A DNA stretch of 64,000 nucleotides. Origin: Arthrobacter sp. U41 (GTDB lineage: Bacteria; Actinomycetota; Actinomycetes; Actinomycetales; Micrococcaceae). A program made the translations under genes and the position numbers. Below are positions 1-10,603 of this stretch, one piece after another. The stretch lies in contig NZ_CP015732.1 of assembly GCF_001750145.1 (NCBI RefSeq), positions 1,302,001-1,366,000 on the forward strand, written 5' to 3'. The notes under the pieces are model-generated. The model did no database searches. It was not told the origin of the DNA and saw only the letters and a program-made list of their open reading frames with translations. Each line of letters begins with the position of its first letter. The stretch's first letter is position 1.

Positions 1-1551
1 GTTGTTGTCTACGATGAGAACCACATCTCCATCGAGGACGACACCGACATCTCCTTTACTGAGGACGTCCTGAAGCGCTACGAGGCCTACGGCTGGCACA
101 CCCAGCGCGTTGACTGGACCGAGACCGGCGAATACGTCGAAGACGTCCAGGAGTTGTACGCGGCCCTGCTCGCCGCGAAGGCCGAGACCTCCAAACCGTC
201 CATCATTTCGCTGCGCACCATCATCGGGTACCCTGCGCCGAAGAAACAGAACACCGGCAAGATCCACGGTTCAGCACTCGGTGCTGATGAAGTAGCCGGA
301 CTCAAGGAGGTTCTGGGCTTCGATCCGGCCAAGTCCTTCGAGGTGGATCAGGACATCCTGGCCCACGCCCGCGCCGTCGTCGACCGCGGTGCCGCTGTCC
401 GCAGCGAATGGGACGAGTCCTTTCAGGCCTGGCAGTCGGCCAACCCTGAGGGCGCCGCATTGTTGAAGCGGATAGAAGCCAAGAAGCTTCCGGCCGGACT
501 CGACGCCGCCCTGCCCGTCTTCGAAGCCGGCAAGGATGTCTCCACCCGTGCAGCGTCGGGGAAGGTCCTGAACGCGCTGGGTCCGGTTATGCCCGAACTG
601 TGGGGCGGGTCGGCCGACCTCGCCGAGTCCAACAACACCACCATCGAAGGATCGCCGTCGTTCATCCCGGCCTCCCGCTCCACGGATGCATGGAAAGGCA
701 ACCCCTACGGCCGGGTCCTGCACTTCGGCATCCGCGAGCACGCCGCAGCATCGATTGTGAACGGCATCTCGCTGCACGGCCGGACACGCGCTTTCTCGGG
801 CACGTTCCTGATCTTCAGCGACTACCAGCGCCCTGCAATCCGCCTCTCCGCCTTGATGGGTGTCCCGTCCATCTATGTGTGGTCCCACGACTCCATCGGC
901 CTTGGTGAGGACGGCCCCACCCACCAGCCCGTGGAGCAGCTCGCTACCCTGCGCGCCGTTGTTGGCCTAGACGTGGTCCGTCCCGGTGACGCGAACGAGG
1001 TGGGCATAGCGTGGAAGACCATGCTGGAAAACCACGAGAACCCGGCCGGCATCGTTCTGACCCGTCAGAACGTCCGCACCTTCGCCCGCGGCGAGGGTGC
1101 GGCCGACGGTGACACCTTTGCCTCCCCGGCGGGCGTCGCAAAGGGCGGCTATGTTCTGGCCGAGGCTTCGAGGGACGGCGCTACCGTGCCAGCCCAGGTG
1201 TTGCTGATCGCTACTGGCTCCGAGGTGCAGCTAGCCGTCCAGGCCCGTGAAGCCCTCCAGGCCGAAGGTGTCGCCGCCCGCGTCATCTCCATGCCGTGTG
1301 TCGAGTGGTTCAACAAGCAGGACGCCGCTTACCGGGAGTCCGTGTTGCCGGCCGCCGTCAAGGCCCGCGTCTCGGTCGAGGCCGGACTGGCCCTGGGCTG
1401 GCGGGAATTTGTCGGCGATGCCGGCCGGTCCGTCAGCCTGGAGCACTACGGTGCTTCGGCGGACTACAAGCGCCTGTTCCAGGAGTTTGGTATTACCGCG
1501 GAGGCTGTCGCCGCGGCCGCCAAGGACTCCTTGGCCGCTGCCCGCGCCTGA
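1..1551 (+). CDS. tkt: Transketolase, 5'-truncated by the window edge
   Basis: Thiamine-diphosphate enzyme of the non-oxidative pentose phosphate pathway that moves two-carbon ketol units between sugar phosphates. The frame is open from base 1 and reads directly into a motif like DENHISIED of the TPP-binding half, so the true start lies upstream. What remains (about 516 codons) holds the pyrimidine-binding domain, with a GIREHA motif (near base 735), and the C-terminal domain. It is followed by a strong hairpin and then transaldolase, so the genes are probably co-transcribed. In many Arthrobacter genomes the housekeeping tkt-tal pair leads into pgi/opcA/zwf; here rpe and rpiB follow, which suggests an additional gene set. 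Confidence 0.95.
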   Translation, partial: VVVYDENHISIEDDTDISFTEDVLKRYEAYGWHTQRVDWTETGEYVEDVQELYAALLAAKAETSKPSIISLRTIIGYPAPKKQNTGKIHGSALGADEVAGLKEVLGFDPAKSFEVDQDILAHARAVVDRGAAVRSEWDESFQAWQSANPEGAALLKRIEAKKLPAGLDAALPVFEAGKDVSTRAASGKVLNALGPVMPELWGGSADLAESNNTTIEGSPSFIPASRSTDAWKGNPYGRVLHFGIREHAAASIVNGISLHGRTRAFSGTFLIFSDYQRPAIRLSALMGVPSIYVWSHDSIGLGEDGPTHQPVEQLATLRAVVGLDVVRPGDANEVGIAWKTMLENHENPAGIVLTRQNVRTFARGEGAADGDTFASPAGVAKGGYVLAEASRDGATVPAQVLLIATGSEVQLAVQAREALQAEGVAARVISMPCVEWFNKQDAAYRESVLPAAVKARVSVEAGLALGWREFVGDAGRSVSLEHYGASADYKRLFQEFGITAEAVAAAAKDSLAAARA

Positions 1552-1562
1552 CCGCTGCGGCC

Positions 1563-1604
1563 GGCGCCGCGGGACGGCCTCATTGGGGGACGTCCCGCGG
1601 CGCC
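1563..1604 (+). terminator. Intercistronic stem-loop between tkt and tal
   Basis: Two perfectly complementary 14-base arms (1563-1576 and 1591-1604) enclose a 14-base loop. No T-run follows, so this is not a classical terminator. It may stabilise the tkt transcript 3' end or attenuate read-through into tal. Confidence 0.5.
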
Positions 1605-1653
1605 GCCGCGAACTGTCACCAGTCCGTACTTTATGAAGGAAGAAGCAGAAGCC

Positions 1654-2775
1654 ATGATCAAAGCAACCCCTACCGCCCAGCTGTCCGATGCCGGTGTGTC
1701 CATCTGGCTCGATGACCTTTCCCGCGAGCGTCTCGCCAGCGGAAGCCTGCAGAAGCTCATCGACGAAAAGAACGTGGTGGGCGTGACCACCAACCCATCC
1801 ATCTTTCAGGCCGCGATCACCTCCGGCTCGGACTACGACGCAAAGATCGCCGAACTTGCCGCGCAGGGCGCCGGCGTCGAGGAGACCATCTTCGAGATCA
1901 CCACCACCGACGTCGCCGACGCCTGCGATCTGTTCGCACCGATCGCCGCCGCCACCAACGGCGTAGACGGCCGTGTCTCCATCGAGGTTGACCCCCGTCT
2001 CGCTTGGGACACCGAGCGCACCATCGCCGAGGCTAAGAACCTCTACAAGAAGGTGGACAAGGACAACGTCCTGATTAAGATCCCGGCAACGCTCGAAGGC
2101 TTGGCGGCCATCACGGCCACCCTGGGCGAAGGCATCAGCGTCAACGTGACCTTGATTTTCTCCCTGGACCGCTACCGCGCCGTCATTAACGCCTTCCAGT
2201 CCGGCCTGAAACTGGCCAAGGAGAACGGTCACGACCTCGCCAAGATTCACTCGGTTGCCTCGTTCTTCGTCTCCCGGGTGGACTCTGAGATCGACAAGCG
2301 ACTGGACGCTATCGGCACCGACGAAGCCAAGGCACTCAAGGGCAAAGCGGGAGTGGCGAACGCCCGGCTGGCCTACCAGGTCTATGAAGACCTCTTCGCC
2401 ACCGAACGCTGGGCGGTCCTGGCCGAAACTGGCGCACTCCCGCAGCGTCCCCTGTGGGCCTCCACCGGCGTCAAGGACCCGGCCTACCCCGATACCCTCT
2501 ACGTGACCGAACTGGTTGCTGCCGATGTCGTAAACACCATGCCGGAGAAGACGCTCGACGCCACCTTCGACCACGGCGTGGTCGCCGGTGATACCATCAC
2601 CGGCACCTACGCGGAAGCCAACCGCGTGCTGAACGCCCTGGACGAACTGGGCATCGCCTACAACGAGGTGGTGGCCCTCCTGGAGTCCGAGGGGCTGGAC
2701 AAGTTCGTGGCCAGCTGGAAGGAACTGCTGGCCGACGTCGAAGGCGCCCTCGCCACCGCAGGGAAGTCTTCCTGA
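1654..2775 (+). CDS. tal: Transaldolase
   Basis: Transfers a dihydroxyacetone unit between sugar phosphates (sedoheptulose-7-P + GAP to erythrose-4-P + F6P). The product is about 373 aa, the usual length of the actinobacterial Tal family. Seen: TTNPSIF near the N-terminus and NVLIKIPAT, which carries the Schiff-base lysine. An ATG 21 bases upstream (1633) is in frame, but the GAAGGA ribosome-binding site at 1635-1640 overlaps it and is well placed for 1654, so 1654 was chosen. It sits between tkt and rpe on the same strand. Confidence 0.95.
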   Translation: MIKATPTAQLSDAGVSIWLDDLSRERLASGSLQKLIDEKNVVGVTTNPSIFQAAITSGSDYDAKIAELAAQGAGVEETIFEITTTDVADACDLFAPIAAATNGVDGRVSIEVDPRLAWDTERTIAEAKNLYKKVDKDNVLIKIPATLEGLAAITATLGEGISVNVTLIFSLDRYRAVINAFQSGLKLAKENGHDLAKIHSVASFFVSRVDSEIDKRLDAIGTDEAKALKGKAGVANARLAYQVYEDLFATERWAVLAETGALPQRPLWASTGVKDPAYPDTLYVTELVAADVVNTMPEKTLDATFDHGVVAGDTITGTYAEANRVLNALDELGIAYNEVVALLESEGLDKFVASWKELLADVEGALATAGKSS

Positions 2776-2812
2776 CCCACCGAGCTCTGACCGCCACCGA
2801 AAGGTAGACATC

Positions 2813-3529
2813 ATGTCCGCATCACCTTTGAACTGCTGCATCAACCCCAGCATCCTCTCGGCCGACTTCGTCAACCTCGAGGCCGAGCTTGCCCGCATCA
2901 GCAACGCCGATGCCGTACACGTGGATGTCATGGACAGCCACTTTGTGCCAAATCTGACCATCGGCCTGCCTGTCGTGGAACGGCTGCAGAAGGTCAGCAC
3001 CATCCCATTGGACGCCCACCTGATGATTGCCAACGTCGACCGCTGGGCGCCGCAGTATGCCGACGCCGGCCTGAGCTCGGTGACGTTCCACGTCGAGGCA
3101 TCCAATGCTCCCATCAAACTTGCCCGCGAACTTCGGGCACGTGGGGCCAAGGCGGGCATGGCATTGCGCCCGGCCACTCCGGTGGAACCGTACCTGGACA
3201 TGCTCCCCGAACTGGACATGCTGTTGATCATGACGGTGGAGCCGGGCTTCGGTGGCCAGGCGTTCCTGGACGTCATGCTGCCTAAGATCCGCCGTGCCCG
3301 GGCGGCGGTAGAGGGCTCAGGGGTCAACGTGGCCATCCAGGTGGACGGCGGTATCACGGAGGAAACCATCACCCGCGCAGCGGAGGCCGGTGCCAACGTC
3401 TTTGTGGCAGGATCCGCCGTGTACGGCAAGCCGTCGCCTGCGGATGCCATCGAGTCGCTGCGCGCGAACGGCCAGCTGGCCTTCGGCCCGAGGGCTCTGC
3501 ACCTCAACAACACACCCCAACCAGCCTGA
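2813..3529 (+). CDS. rpe: Ribulose-phosphate 3-epimerase
   Basis: Interconverts ribulose-5-phosphate and xylulose-5-phosphate. The 238-aa TIM-barrel has the family signatures [12 protein letters not shown] (metal-binding and catalytic Asp), the phosphate-binding VEPGFGGQ loop and VDGGI. A GAAAGG ribosome-binding site lies about 9 bases before the ATG. The next gene begins 10 bases after its stop, so the two are almost certainly translated from one mRNA. Confidence 0.94.
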   Translation: MSASPLNCCINPSILSADFVNLEAELARISNADAVHVDVMDSHFVPNLTIGLPVVERLQKVSTIPLDAHLMIANVDRWAPQYADAGLSSVTFHVEASNAPIKLARELRARGAKAGMALRPATPVEPYLDMLPELDMLLIMTVEPGFGGQAFLDVMLPKIRRARAAVEGSGVNVAIQVDGGITEETITRAAEAGANVFVAGSAVYGKPSPADAIESLRANGQLAFGPRALHLNNTPQPA

Positions 3530-3539
3530 AGGGCCACCG

Positions 3540-4013
3540 ATGCGCGTTCATATCGCAACCGACCATGCCGGAATGGAGCTATGCTCCCACCTCATTACTG
3601 TACTTTCAGCCAAGGGCTACCAGATGGTGGACCACGGACCGGCGTCCTATGACGCCGAGGACGACTACCCTGCGTTCTGTATTAAGGCAGCGTCTGCCGT
3701 TGTGGCCGATCAGGCCGCGGGCGTAGACGCCCTCGGGATAGTGTTGGGCGGCTCGGGCAACGGCGAGCAGATCGCCGCAAATAAAGTCAAAGGTGTCCGC
3801 GCGGCCTTGGCATGGAACCTAGACACGGCGAAATTGGCCCGTGAACACAACAACGCCAACTTAGTGGCAGTGGGTGGACGGCAGCACACCGTTCAGGAAG
3901 CCACAGAACTGATCGAGGCATTCCTGGCAGAACCGTTTAGCAACGCCGAGCGCCACGAACGCCGCATTGGCCAGATCGCAACCTATGAGACCACCGGTGA
4001 GGTTGCCGGATAG
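3540..4013 (+). CDS. rpiB: Ribose-5-phosphate isomerase B family protein
   Basis: Sugar-phosphate isomerase of the RpiB/LacAB family, 157 aa, the usual length. Seen: TDHAG at the N-terminus, the GIVLGGSGNGEQIAANK stretch (phosphate and active-site loop) and HNNANLVAVGG. The frame is open further upstream inside rpe, but the ATG at 3540 follows a GAAGGG site and matches the family N-terminus. Actinobacteria usually have one RpiB for the pentose phosphate pathway; the operon position supports ribose-5-P/ribulose-5-P isomerisation. Related enzymes also act on allose-6-P or erythrulose-4-P, so the substrate is inferred. Confidence 0.9.
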   Translation: MRVHIATDHAGMELCSHLITVLSAKGYQMVDHGPASYDAEDDYPAFCIKAASAVVADQAAGVDALGIVLGGSGNGEQIAANKVKGVRAALAWNLDTAKLAREHNNANLVAVGGRQHTVQEATELIEAFLAEPFSNAERHERRIGQIATYETTGEVAG

Positions 4014-4059
4014 CTTGGCATTTTCATATCTTCGTCCCACGGGGCGGGCTATGAGCAGC

Positions 4060-4092
4060 CGCTTTCCGTTGGCTGGAACCCAACGGAAGGCG
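4060..4092 (+). promoter_or_regulatory. Stem-loop upstream of fba
   Basis: A 13-base inverted repeat (4060-4072 with 4080-4092, one G-T wobble) with a 7-base loop lies in the 137-base gap between rpiB and the aldolase. No T-run follows. It may be an mRNA processing or attenuation structure. Confidence 0.4.
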
Positions 4093-4150
4093 GACAATGC
4101 CTTGACCAGCAGGGAAGGGCGCGCAGACGAACACCAGCACAGGAGTCAGC

Positions 4151-5170
<1,020 letters not shown>

Positions 5171-5268
5171 GGATGTCGGACGAGTTCCGCAAAATCTGAT
5201 GGTGGGTCGTCCCGCAGAGTTCGGCCCGTCGCAGAGCCTTCTGGGCAGCCTGCTAAAAGGAGTGTTAA

Positions 5269-6264
5269 ATGAGCGAGAAACTGCGTTGGGGCGTCCTGGG
5301 AGGCGCCCGCATCGTACGCAAGACAATTCCGGCGTTGCAGGGAACGAAAAACGGTGAGGTAGTAGGTATCGCTTCCCGCACGGAGGAGAGGGCTAGAGAG
5401 TTCGCCAACAAGCACGGCATCTCACGGGTATTTGAATCTTATGAGGCGCTGCTCGCTTCCCCGGACATCGACGCTGTTTACATTCCGCTGCCGAACGCGC
5501 TTCACCTCGAGTGGATTCTGAAATCCTTGGACGCAGGCAAGCACGTCCTCTGTGAAAAGCCTTTGGCGATGAGCGTCACCGAATGCGAGGAGATTGCACG
5601 CAAGGCCGATGCGACCGGTCTTAAAGTCTTAGAGGGCTTCGCTTACCGTTTTCACCCGCGTTTCGAGAAGTTGCAAGAGCTGCTCGAGGCTCGTGTGGTG
5701 GGCAAGTTGACATTTGTCCACGTTGGTCACACTTTCGACGCGGGCGGAGACGACAACATCCGCTGGTACACGGGGCTCGGCGGCGGCGCACTTTTCGATA
5801 CGGGCTGCTACTGCGTCAACGTGAGCCGGATGGTCACCGCCCAGGAACCCGCTCGAGTTGCGGCCTTTGGTAACTACCGCGACGCCAACGACAGCGGTCG
5901 AATTGAGCTCAGCATTGCTGGCATGCTGCGCTTTCCCGGCAACGCAACCGCGCTTTTTGATACCGGACTGAACCTCGAGCGCCGCAACTTTTTGGAAATC
6001 ACGGGGACCGAGGGGCGACTCTACCTCGACAATCCTTTTGGCCTCTTGGAGGAGGACTCTGTCTTAGAGGAGCATCACTTCGGGCAGGACACTACCTATC
6101 ACGCGGTAAAGGGCGAAAACAACTTCGTACGGATGGGCGAACACTTCGCCGACAGCGTCATGGGCGGTACGCCGCTCCGCTACGGTCTAAGGGACGCGGC
6201 AAACAACGCGCGGGTGTTGGAAGCTCTCGACAGGGCAGCGCGGAAACAGGAACAGAGCGTCTGA
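5269..6264 (+). CDS. Gfo/Idh/MocA family oxidoreductase
   Basis: NAD(P)-dependent sugar or polyol dehydrogenase, 331 aa. Seen: a GVLGGARI nucleotide-binding loop in the N-terminal Rossmann fold, CEKPLAMS with the conserved Lys of the family EKP motif, and the C-terminal beta-sheet domain with GGGALFDTGCY. It resembles the xylose dehydrogenase/dihydrodiol dehydrogenase branch, but the substrate is not evident. An AAGGAG site precedes the ATG. Its base composition is less GC-rich than the flanking tkt-fba genes, which hints at a different origin. A role in feeding a sugar into the adjacent pentose phosphate enzymes is an inference from position. Confidence 0.9.
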   Translation: MSEKLRWGVLGGARIVRKTIPALQGTKNGEVVGIASRTEERAREFANKHGISRVFESYEALLASPDIDAVYIPLPNALHLEWILKSLDAGKHVLCEKPLAMSVTECEEIARKADATGLKVLEGFAYRFHPRFEKLQELLEARVVGKLTFVHVGHTFDAGGDDNIRWYTGLGGGALFDTGCYCVNVSRMVTAQEPARVAAFGNYRDANDSGRIELSIAGMLRFPGNATALFDTGLNLERRNFLEITGTEGRLYLDNPFGLLEEDSVLEEHHFGQDTTYHAVKGENNFVRMGEHFADSVMGGTPLRYGLRDAANNARVLEALDRAARKQEQSV

Positions 6265-6381
6265 ACCGAGACCGCATTCTGGCGCTGTCCAACCTGCGGT
6301 TGTGGCTATGGGTGCTTCTGGTGGCCCCTCGTCTAGCACCCGCTGAAGAGATACATGACCAGCCTAGGGGGAGTGCCCGGT

Positions 6382-7408
6382 TCAGCCGAACAGGACCGCG
6401 GCTTCGTCGTAGCGGTTCTGGGGAACAACCTTTAGCTGGCCGAGGGCCTTCTCAAAGCTCACATGCTCAATATTGGTGCCTTTCAGAGCCACCATGGTGC
6501 CCCAGCGGCCCTCCACCACTGAGTCGATCGCCGCCATGCCCAGGCGCGTTGCCAGGACGCGGTCGAAGGCAGAGGGAACGCCGCCGCGCTGGATGTGCCC
6601 CAGGATGGTGGCGCGGGTCTCGATGCCGGTACGGGCCTCAAGCTCGGGGGCTAGCTGGTCCGCGACTCCGCCCAGCCGCGGCCGGCCAAAGGTGTCCAGC
6701 CCGCGCTGGGAGTGCGGGGACTCCATGTGCTCCGGAACAAATCCCTCCGCCACCACCACCAGGGGTGCACGGCCGCGGGCGTGGGCTTCCTTCACCCACA
6801 GGGTGATCTGCTCAATGCTGACCTTCTGCTCCGGGACCAGGATGGCGTGGGCGCCGGCGGCCATGCCTGCATGGAGGGCAATCCAGCCCACATCGCGGCC
6901 CATAACCTCGGCGATCATGCACCGGTGGTGGGATTCTGCGGTGGTGCGGAGCCGGTCGATGGCCTCGGTGGCGATTTGCACGGCCGTGTCGAAGCCGAAC
7001 GTGTAGTCGGTGGCGTCGAGGTCGTTGTCCACGGTCTTGGGCACACCTACGATCTTGAGGCCGGCGTCGGTGAGGCGCTTCGCGGCGGCCAGGGTCCCTT
7101 CGCCGCCGATGGCGATGATGGCGTCGATGCCTAAGCGTTCCATGTTGGCCTTGATGACATCCGGGCCACCGCCATTTTCGAAGGGGTTGGTGCGGGACGT
7201 ACCCAGGATAGTTCCACCCTGTTTGGCGATGCCGCGGACCATGGTGCGGGGGATGTCGATGATGTCGCCTTCAACCACCCCCCCGCCAGCCGTCTAGGAA
7301 CCCGACAAATTCGTGGCCTTGGATGGCGATGCCCTTAAGGACCGCTCCGCGGATCACGGCGTTCAGTCCGGGGCAGTCGCCCCCGCTAGTGAGAATTCCA
7401 ATTTTCAT
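6382..7408 (-). pseudogene. pfkA: 6-phosphofructokinase with a one-base frameshift
   Basis: ATP-dependent phosphofructokinase (fructose-6-P to fructose-1,6-bisP). The start at 7408 gives a normal N-terminus ([19 protein letters not shown]-binding glycine loop), but after about 42 codons the frame is lost at a run of seven G (minus strand; C run at 7278-7284). Six Gs would restore the family sequence DGWRGVVEGD and join it to the 298-codon remainder, which looks intact: IIAIGGEGT, the catalytic PKTVDNDL loop and MGRDVGW. The gene is therefore either a recent pseudogene, a slippage-prone gene or a homopolymer sequencing error. It is convergent with the oxidoreductase upstream. Confidence 0.85.
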
Positions 7409-7747
7409 GTATCGGCTCAAATTCTGGGAAGAGGATTAAGGCATGGTGCAAGGGCTGAGCTGACGGACAGAAGCTCCTGCTTGGACTCCGCCCTACTTGA
7501 CTGGCGCATCGCACCCCGCTGCGAGAAGAGCGAGGTCGTGGATGAGCTGCTGCACCTCACGTTCACGGCCTCGCGGGAGCAGTATCGGAGGAGATGGTGC
7601 AGGTCTCTTTGGAGGAGCGGGACGCGGGCCGGTGACCGGTGACCGGTGCCACGAAAGGCCGGTCCTCAGCCGCAAGCGGACCAACATGCATTGAATTTCC
7701 TCAGATTCATTCGTTAGGGATTCAGCCGGCGGGATTGGCGCAGTCGT
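7409..7747. other. Non-coding gap between pfkA and the catalase remnant
   Basis: No gene is supported in these 339 bases. The short open frames on both strands are arginine/proline-rich and match no family I recognise. The promoter of pfkA should lie at the left side of this stretch, but no clear -35/-10 pair was seen. Confidence 0.5.
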
Positions 7748-8092
7748 TTAGCCGATCTTGTTGGCCGACTCGGCGTCGGAGTCCGGCGCTGACGCGACAG
7801 TCGCCGCACCTAGGTTGGCCCGCAGCTTGGCGCCAAGCTCGGTGTCGACGTTGGTCCAGTACTGGATGGCGCGTTCCTTGATCCCGGCATTCTTGACGCC
7901 GCCGACGGCGTCGGTGACGGTGTCCAGCAGGCGGGCCTTCTCGCTGTCGTTGTACACCTCGCGGTACAGCGTGCCGGCCTGGCCGAAGTCGCCATCCTCG
8001 GCGTGCAGCGAGTGCGCGGAGAGGGTGAGCTCACCGTCGTTATCCCAGCGGGGGCACCAGACTGGGTTGTTGAAATGGCAGTCATTGTTCTC
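7748..8092 (-). pseudogene. 3' remnant of a catalase gene
   Basis: The minus frame ending at 7748 reads the last ~114 codons of a monofunctional haem catalase: FNNPVW, the LTLSAHSLHAEDGDFGQAGT segment, LYREVYND and AIQYWTNVDTELGAKLRANL. An in-frame TAG stands just before this homology (8093-8095). The roughly 380 N-terminal residues with the haem-binding and catalytic sites are absent; what follows is only the 97-base gap to gap. The gene is a 5'-deleted remnant. A chance AGGAGAACA-ATG sequence at the junction opens a different frame and is not taken as a gene. Confidence 0.8.
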
Positions 8093-8189
8093 CTATATTT
8101 CGGCGCTTGGGCTTGAAGTGGGAGTGCAACTGCTTCTGCCTCTTCGTTTCGTTGATTTATTCCCTACGTATCAAGGGTGGGTGAAGCAC

Positions 8190-9683
8190 CTAGACGGATC
8201 CCAAGGCCGCAAGCACCGACATGGCCTCCTGAACCACTCCCGTTGCGGGGAAGGACGGCCGATTCACGCCGGCCATTTCCTCCATGACCCGGACCACCTG
8301 GCAGCTGTAGCCGAACTCGTTGTCGTACCAGACGTACAGGACCAGGTTCTTCCCGGTGGAAACGGTGGCGAGGCCATCCACGATGCCGGTACGGCGTGAA
8401 CCGACGAAGTCGGTGGACACCACTTCGGGTGAGTCGATGTAGTCGATCTGCTTGCGCAGGTCCGAGTGGAGGGACATCTCCCGGAGGTAGTCATTGACTT
8501 CCTCCTTTGTGGTGCCGTTTTCCAGGCTCACGTTGAGGATGGCCAGCGAAACGTCCGGTGTGGGGACACGGATGGAGCTGCCGGTGAGCTTGCCGAGCAG
8601 CTCGGGCAACGCTTTGGCTACTGCCTTTGCGGCACCGGTTTCGGTGATGACCATGTTCAGCGCGGCCGAGCGTCCGCGGCGGTCGCCCTTGTGGAAGTTG
8701 TCGATCAGGTTCTGGTCGTTAGTGAAGGAGTGCACCGTTTCCACATGGCCGTGGATGACGCCGAACTTGTCGTTGATGGCCTTCAACACCGGGGTGATGG
8801 CGTTGGTGGTGCAGGAGGCTGCCGACACGATCTGGTCGGTGTCTTCGATCGTGTGGTGGTTGATGCCGTGAACGATGTTCTTCAGTTCGCCCTCGCCGGG
8901 GGCCGTCAGGAGGACGCGGGCAACGCCCTTGCTCTGCAGGTGCTGCGATAGGCCTTCGGCGTCGCGCCAGCGGCCGGTGTTGTCCACCACCAGGGCGTCG
9001 TGGATGCCGTAGGCGGTGTAGTCGATGGCGGCCGGATTATCGGAGTAGATGACCTGGAGCTGCACACCGTTGGCGGTGATGGTGTCGGCTTCCTCGTCAA
9101 CACGAATGGTGCCCTCAAAAGAGCCGTGGACCGAGTCGCGGCGCAGGAGGCTGGCACGTTTGGAGAGGTCGTTGTCCGACCCCTTCCGCACTACGATGGC
9201 CCGCAAGCGCAGGCCGTGCCCGCCACCGGCCTTTTCGATCAGGACGCGGGCCAAGAGCCGGCCGATGCGGCCAAAGCCGTAGAGCACGACATCTGTGCTG
9301 GTGCGGTCGTTGTTGCCGCGTTTGCCCACGACCTCTGCGAGCTCCTGGCGGAGAAAATCCTCCAGGGTAGCGTCGCCGCCATCTTCCTTAAACTTCTGGC
9401 TCAGCCGGGCAATGTCGATCGCTGCCGCTCCGAGTTCCAGCCCTGCCAGAACGTTTAAGAGGGGAGCGGTCTCCTCCAGGAGCAGTTCGTCATTGCTGAT
9501 CCTGCGGGCGAAGCGGTGCGCCTTGAAGATGTTCATGGTGGACTTGTTGATCAGGCTCCGGCCATGGATGCTGGTCACCACGTTATTCTCGCGGTAAAGC
9601 CGGCCGATCACCGGAATCATGGCCTCGGCGAGGGCCTCCCGGCCCATCCAGGCATCAAAACAAGAATCTGAGGTTTGTAGCAC
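8190..9683 (-). CDS. gap: Glyceraldehyde-3-phosphate dehydrogenase, long GapB type
   Basis: Oxidises or reduces glyceraldehyde-3-phosphate/1,3-bisphosphoglycerate. At 497 aa it is longer than classical GapA (about 335 aa) and matches the ~480-aa actinobacterial class known from Corynebacterium GapB, which has a ~125-residue N-terminal extension. Seen: GFGRIGR (residues 136-142, dinucleotide binding), SAASCTTN with catalytic Cys at about 291, and WYDNEFGYS near the C-terminus. The start is a GTG at 9683 preceded by GGAAAGG. GapB in Corynebacterium works mainly in gluconeogenesis and can use NADP; the direction here is not shown by the sequence. A conserved promoter element lies upstream at 9744-9800. 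Confidence 0.93.
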   Translation of the reverse strand: MLQTSDSCFDAWMGREALAEAMIPVIGRLYRENNVVTSIHGRSLINKSTMNIFKAHRFARRISNDELLLEETAPLLNVLAGLELGAAAIDIARLSQKFKEDGGDATLEDFLRQELAEVVGKRGNNDRTSTDVVLYGFGRIGRLLARVLIEKAGGGHGLRLRAIVVRKGSDNDLSKRASLLRRDSVHGSFEGTIRVDEEADTITANGVQLQVIYSDNPAAIDYTAYGIHDALVVDNTGRWRDAEGLSQHLQSKGVARVLLTAPGEGELKNIVHGINHHTIEDTDQIVSAASCTTNAITPVLKAINDKFGVIHGHVETVHSFTNDQNLIDNFHKGDRRGRSAALNMVITETGAAKAVAKALPELLGKLTGSSIRVPTPDVSLAILNVSLENGTTKEEVNDYLREMSLHSDLRKQIDYIDSPEVVSTDFVGSRRTGIVDGLATVSTGKNLVLYVWYDNEFGYSCQVVRVMEEMAGVNRPSFPATGVVQEAMSVLAALGSV

Positions 9684-9743
9684 CGGGCTGCCTTTCCAAA
9701 AGCGGGGTCTCCTCCTACAGAGATGGCGTTACATCCAATGGTC

Positions 9744-9800
9744 CTGTCATTTGCGGATAGGTGAAACGCTAATTCAGGATGGTTTAAACCACCCTTTATG
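9744..9800 (-). promoter_or_regulatory. Conserved element upstream of gap, with palindrome
   Basis: Read toward gap, this ~57-base stretch contains the perfect palindrome TGGTTTAAACCA (9779-9790), then ATTAGCGTTTC and GCAAATGACAGGA. Nearly the same block with the same spacing recurs at 17943-18003. The palindrome looks like a transcription-factor site and the rest may hold the promoter. Confidence 0.6.
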
Positions 9801-10030
9801 ATGGGCCCGGACCTTCACGTTTCGAGTGTGGCTTGAGTGACACGGGGTGCCCCGCTGTATCCAAGGGCCGCAGTATCCACTGACAACGCGGTGGTGACAG
9901 AAATCCGACCCCCATTGCGCCTCCCTGCCGCCGCCGGCGATAGCGGGCGCAGAGTCGACGCCGTCGATTCGCCCGAAGCGCGCATGGGGCCCGGGCCGGC
10001 CGCTGTGAGCGTAGTCCGGTTGATTGTTTA

Positions 10031-10190
10031 TTAGTCGATAGGCGTGAGTTGGCCCGGCCGTCTTTGCCGTCGCCGGCGGTGGTAAGTCCGTTCGATCCAG
10101 GGCGTGATGGCAAGGCGCAGGTTCTTGCTGGTGAGCCAGCCGACGGTTCAGGACGTTCTTCTGCAGCGGCAGACTGAGCGGCGCGGAACC
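10031..10190 (-). mobile_element. Degenerate 3' end of an IS3-family transposase
   Basis: The minus strand encodes the C-terminal part of an IS3-type integrase: QKNVLNRR in one frame, then after a one-base shift the WIERTYHRRRRQ motif and LTPID before a stop at 10031-10033. Frame change and short length show a remnant. No inverted repeats were found. The remaining bases of this intergenic stretch (9801-10030 and 10191-10603) hold no gene I can support. Confidence 0.65.
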
Positions 10191-10603
10191 GCCAAGCCCC
10201 CTAATCCATGTTCGTGATCTGGTCGACGTCCGCAGCGGAATGTCCCAAGCGTCAGCTGACAGTTCGCCGCTCGAGCCGGAGATGAAACAGCAAAGCTGGC
10301 TCATGCCTTCCCATAGGAAGCCACGAATGTGCTGATCCCGTCGACGGCGTGAGTGCGACCTTGTCGACCCATTGGCGAAGTCGATCTAGCTCACGGTTAC
10401 CAACTGTTGAGGAAGCGCCAATCGTTTGTCGGATATCCTCGGGCTGTTCGGAGCTTAAGATACTGCCTAATCGGTTTTGGATCCGGGTGCGCAGCCGCGC
10501 ATTCGAACATACCCGTGCGTTCCCGTTCCGGTCTCTGCTCCTGAAAGCGAGATCATTTCGGTCGTTTATCTCTCCGCGTGGCACGGTTGACGGCAGACGA
10601 GTT

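Noticed and set aside
1231..3558. 775-codon minus-strand frame
   Set aside because: It lies antisense to tkt, tal and rpe, which have full family signatures; long antisense frames are common in high-GC DNA, and the translation matches no family.
8085..8095. AGGAGAACA followed by ATG as a start of a 91-aa gene
   Set aside because: The frame is out of register with the clear catalase homology underneath; the product is a Thr/Arg/Ser-rich nonsense reading.
9774..10304. 176-codon minus-strand frame
   Set aside because: Only the transposase-like pieces inside it are recognisable, and they are split between frames; the rest lacks coding character.
10252..10584. 110-codon minus-strand frame before the TetR gene
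   Set aside because: No ribosome-binding site or family resemblance, and overlapped by equally long frames on the other strand.
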